This document shows, piece by piece, positions 5,330 through 6,922 of a stretch of DNA of 6,922 nt. The position numbers and the translations under genes were made by a program. Every line of letters begins with the position of its first letter. The first letter of the stretch is position 1. The stretch comes from an uncultured Bacilli bacterium (GTDB taxonomy: Bacteria; Bacillota_I; Bacilli_A; RF39; UBA660). The notes under the pieces are model-generated. The model had not been told where the DNA came from. It did not search any database and worked only from the letters and a program-made list of their open reading frames with translations. Location: the NCBI GenBank assembly GCA_947623705.1, contig CANQHT010000060.1, positions 1 through 6,922 on the forward strand, given 5' to 3'.

Positions 5330-6036
5330 AAATTATATAAAGAGGCCACTTCACTTTTAGATAGTTCCCGGTATTCGCCACTTTTAAGATTATCTAAACT
5401 TAAAAAAGCATAAGCCACCCTTGTTAATTTTTTTACATCATAACCTAAAGTCATAAATAAATTTCTAACTATATGATTTCTTCCTTCATGAATTGTTACT
5501 TCCACTAGAGAAGTATTTTTTTGTTTATCTATTTTGCGGACTTTAAAATGATCAATTGTTAATTTAACATTATCTATCATAACGCCTTTGCGTAATTTTT
5601 TAAAATCTTCTTCATTTAATATACCATCAATTTTAGCTAAATAAGTTTTCTTTATTTTGTGTTTTGGGTGCATTAAGATATTGGCTAGTTCCCCATCATT
5701 AGTTAAAATAATTAAACCAGTTGTATCATAATCTAGACGACCTACGGGATAAAGACGCGAATTACTCGGGATTAAATCGACAACACATTTTCTTCCTTTA
5801 TCATCTTTAACACTACAAATAACCTCTCGTGGTTTATTTAAAAGATAATATTCTAAAGTTGGTTTTAAATTTAAAACATTGCCATTTATTCTTATAATAT
5901 CTTTATCACTTACTTTAAAACCTAAGGTATTAATAATTTTACCATTAACTTCTACATTACCTTGTAAAATTAATTCTTCGGCTTTTCTTCTTGATGTGTA
6001 GCCGCTATTTGCAATAACTTTTTGTAATCTATCCAT
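5323..6036 (-). CDS. rluB: 23S rRNA pseudouridine synthase RluB
   Basis: This 237-residue enzyme belongs to the RsuA/RluB family and isomerises a uridine in the peptidyl-transferase region of 23S rRNA (position 2605 in E. coli numbering). The N-terminal S4 RNA-binding domain spans about residues 1-60 (MDRLQKVIANSGYTSRRKAE). The catalytic domain follows, with VGRLDYDTTGLIILTNDGEL at 98-117, where D102 is the expected catalytic aspartate, and the C-terminal motif EGRNHIVRNLF at 184-194. The chosen start is ATG 6036, preceded by SD GGTGA (6046-6042); an upstream in-frame TTG (6048) would consume the SD and add four residues not typical of the family. It follows spmB as in B. subtilis, but has its own extended -10 promoter, so it need not depend on sporulation transcription. 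Its 3' end faces the desulfidase gene with a four-base gap. Confidence 0.95.
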   Translation of the reverse strand: MDRLQKVIANSGYTSRRKAEELILQGNVEVNGKIINTLGFKVSDKDIIRINGNVLNLKPTLEYYLLNKPREVICSVKDDKGRKCVVDLIPSNSRLYPVGRLDYDTTGLIILTNDGELANILMHPKHKIKKTYLAKIDGILNEEDFKKLRKGVMIDNVKLTIDHFKVRKIDKQKNTSLVEVTIHEGRNHIVRNLFMTLGYDVKKLTRVAYAFLSLDNLKSGEYRELSKSEVASLYNLK

Positions 6037-6041
6037 TATAA

Positions 6042-6046
6042 TCACC
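6042..6046 (-). promoter_or_regulatory. Ribosome binding site fixing the rluB start
   Basis: GGTGA, five bases before ATG 6036, is the only SD-like element. It places initiation at the ATG rather than at the upstream TTG at 6048, which overlaps the SD itself. Confidence 0.75.
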
Positions 6047-6056
6047 AACTAAAGAT

Positions 6057-6065
6057 AGTATAACA
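6057..6065 (-). promoter_or_regulatory. Extended -10 promoter of rluB
   Basis: TG-T-TATACT on the minus strand (6065-6057) precedes rluB. No good -35 is seen; the -35 position lies in the last codons of spmB. The predicted start near 6050 gives a leader of about 14 nt. Confidence 0.6.
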
Positions 6066-6074
6066 AAAAAGTAT

Positions 6075-6593
6075 TTAAAAGAAAAGATTAGTTAAGACTA
6101 CAGCCATGATGATACCGACTAAATCGGCGAATAAACCACCCCATAAAGCATGTCTAATTTTAGTAATTTTAACAGAACCAAAATAAAGAGCAATAACATA
6201 AATAGTGGTATCAGTACAACCTTGTAAAATGGAAGCTAGACGACCAATAAAAGAATCGGGACCAAAACTTTTAAAAATATCATTCATTATAGCGAGAGAT
6301 GCCGTTCCGGATATTGGTCTTAAAATCGCCATCGGAATTATTTCTAAAGGAATGCTAACTTTACCTATCATTGGCGTTAATAATTTAATAATAAAACCTA
6401 AAACATTACTATCTAAGAAAATATTGATAGCAAAAATCATCGCAATAACGGCGGGAAAAATACTAAAAGTAGTCATTAATCCTTCTTTAGCACCTTCTAA
6501 AAAAGTATCATAAACATTAATTTTTTTCTTAACCCCATAAAAGACAATGATAATAATAAATATAGGGAGAATTATCTTTGAAATTATTTCCAT
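6075..6593 (-). CDS. spmB: Spore maturation protein SpmB
   Basis: This 172-residue integral membrane protein matches SpmB of the nucleoside-recognition (Gate) domain family. With SpmA it is required for full dehydration of the spore core in Bacillus, and loss gives heat-sensitive spores. The transported or sensed ligand is not known. Length matches the family (about 178 residues). Hydrophobic segments lie at about 4-20, 44-61, 127-142 and 152-171. Conserved landmarks are YDTFLEGAKEG (28-38), RPISGTAS (92-99), GPDSFIGRLASILQGCTDTT (111-130) and the following IYVIALYFGSVKITKIRHAL. The start at ATG 6593 overlaps the last ten bases of spmA, and its SD AAGGAGA (6608-6602) lies inside spmA, so the pair is translationally coupled. 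The downstream gene is rluB. The promoter lies outside the window upstream of spmA. Confidence 0.94.
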   Translation of the reverse strand: MEIISKIILPIFIIIIVFYGVKKKINVYDTFLEGAKEGLMTTFSIFPAVIAMIFAINIFLDSNVLGFIIKLLTPMIGKVSIPLEIIPMAILRPISGTASLAIMNDIFKSFGPDSFIGRLASILQGCTDTTIYVIALYFGSVKITKIRHALWGGLFADLVGIIMAVVLTNLFF

Positions 6594-6922
6594 CTATTAT
6601 TTCTCCTTCGAATAAAGTAATCGAGAGTTAAACCCGCAATAGAAGAACAAGTGGTAGCAATAATGGCTGGCAAGATTATTTCACTAGGTAATGCTGATTT
6701 ATAAGCAATTCTTAAAGCTAAAATAGTGGTTGGAATTAAAGTAACTCCTGCTGTATTCAATATTAAAAAAGTTATCATGGGAGTTGATGCCGTATCTTTT
6801 TGGGGATTTATTTTTTGTAACTCTTCCATAGCTTTTAAACCAGCAGGGGTAGCGGCACTTCCAAGTCCTAACATATTCGCTGCAATATTAGAAGAAATAT
6901 AACCTAAGGCTTTACTATCTTT
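6584..6922 (-). CDS. spmA: Spore maturation protein SpmA, N-terminus cut by window edge
   Basis: The C-terminal 112 residues of SpmA are visible; the frame stays open through the right edge. Reading from base 6922 gives KDSKALGYISSNIAANMLGL, so the ATG at 6874 is internal, not the start. SpmA in B. subtilis has about 196 residues, so roughly the first 80 are missing here. The family signature ANMLGLGSAATPAGLKAMEE is complete, followed by STPMITFLILNTAGVTLIP, a membrane segment, and a second one near the end (LPAIIATTCSSIAGLTLDYF) before a basic tail RRRNNRWK. It is a membrane protein with a Gate-like domain acting with SpmB in spore core dehydration. Its last ten bases overlap spmB and contain that gene's start, with the spmB SD also inside it. 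Promoter and start are outside the window. Confidence 0.93.
   Translation of the reverse strand, partial: KDSKALGYISSNIAANMLGLGSAATPAGLKAMEELQKINPQKDTASTPMITFLILNTAGVTLIPTTILALRIAYKSALPSEIILPAIIATTCSSIAGLTLDYFIRRRNNRWK

Noticed and set aside
6035..6040. TATAAT on the minus strand at the rluB start
   Set aside because: It overlaps the start codon; a promoter here could not give a full-length message.
6046..6048. TTG as rluB start
   Set aside because: It overlaps the SD for ATG 6036, and the ATG gives the usual MDRLQK-type N-terminus.
6205..6513. Plus-strand open frame of 102 codons
   Set aside because: Antisense to spmB, which matches its family along the whole length.
6872..6874. ATG 6874 as spmA start
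   Set aside because: The frame continues upstream with family-like sequence to the window edge, so the ATG is internal.
1..6922. Mobile elements, CRISPR arrays, tRNA or rRNA genes, riboswitches
   Set aside because: No transposase or integrase frames, no regularly spaced repeats, and no recognisable structured RNA; gaps between genes are all under 180 bp.

Overview
The window is AT-rich, low-GC Gram-positive (Bacillota) DNA, most likely from the class Bacilli. It carries yutD and yunB, which are typical of Bacilli, and the conserved order spmA-spmB-rluB. Tryptophan is encoded by TGG, and the PP-loop gene ends in TGA overlapped by the next start. The standard code (table 11) therefore applies, and a code-4 mollicute is excluded. 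Sporulation genes suggest a spore former or a recently derived relative. The many lineage-specific membrane-anchored proteins would fit an uncultured gut-type Bacilli group (Erysipelotrichales/RF39-like); that placement is inference.

Layout: the left half (1-3600) is on the minus strand. Read in transcription order it holds an acidic coiled protein with a C-terminal membrane anchor (2752-3600), yunB (2000-2743), a second unknown protein with a C-terminal anchor (1115-1945), yutD (824-1105) and an unknown Pro/Thr/Val-rich protein cut by the left edge (1-763). A 173-bp divergent promoter region (3601-3773) separates these from a short plus-strand block: a single-cluster [4Fe-4S] ferredoxin with a Cys/His-rich tail (3774-4043), a terminator, then a two-gene operon of a PP-loop ATPase (4096-4803) and a TudS-related putative desulfidase (4800-5318). 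A bidirectional terminator then separates this from the convergent minus-strand block rluB (5323-6036), spmB (6075-6593) and spmA (6584 to the right edge, 5' end missing).

How the genes fit together: spmA/spmB (spore core dehydration) and yunB (mother-cell sporulation protein) are sporulation functions. rluB is a housekeeping 23S rRNA pseudouridine synthase that keeps its usual place after spmB but appears to have its own promoter. The plus-strand block is the least ordinary part. A ferredoxin, a PP-loop enzyme with a TtcA/TtuA-like CxxC...C pattern and a three-cysteine TudS-like protein lie side by side, which suggests Fe-S-dependent sulfur chemistry on a nucleobase or tRNA; the substrate cannot be read from sequence.

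No mobile element, CRISPR array, tRNA or rRNA is visible, and no gene-free stretch exceeds 300 bases. Six candidate promoters, five of them with an extended -10 (TGnTATAAT or close), lie only 16-24 bases before their start codons, which predicts very short 5' leaders.
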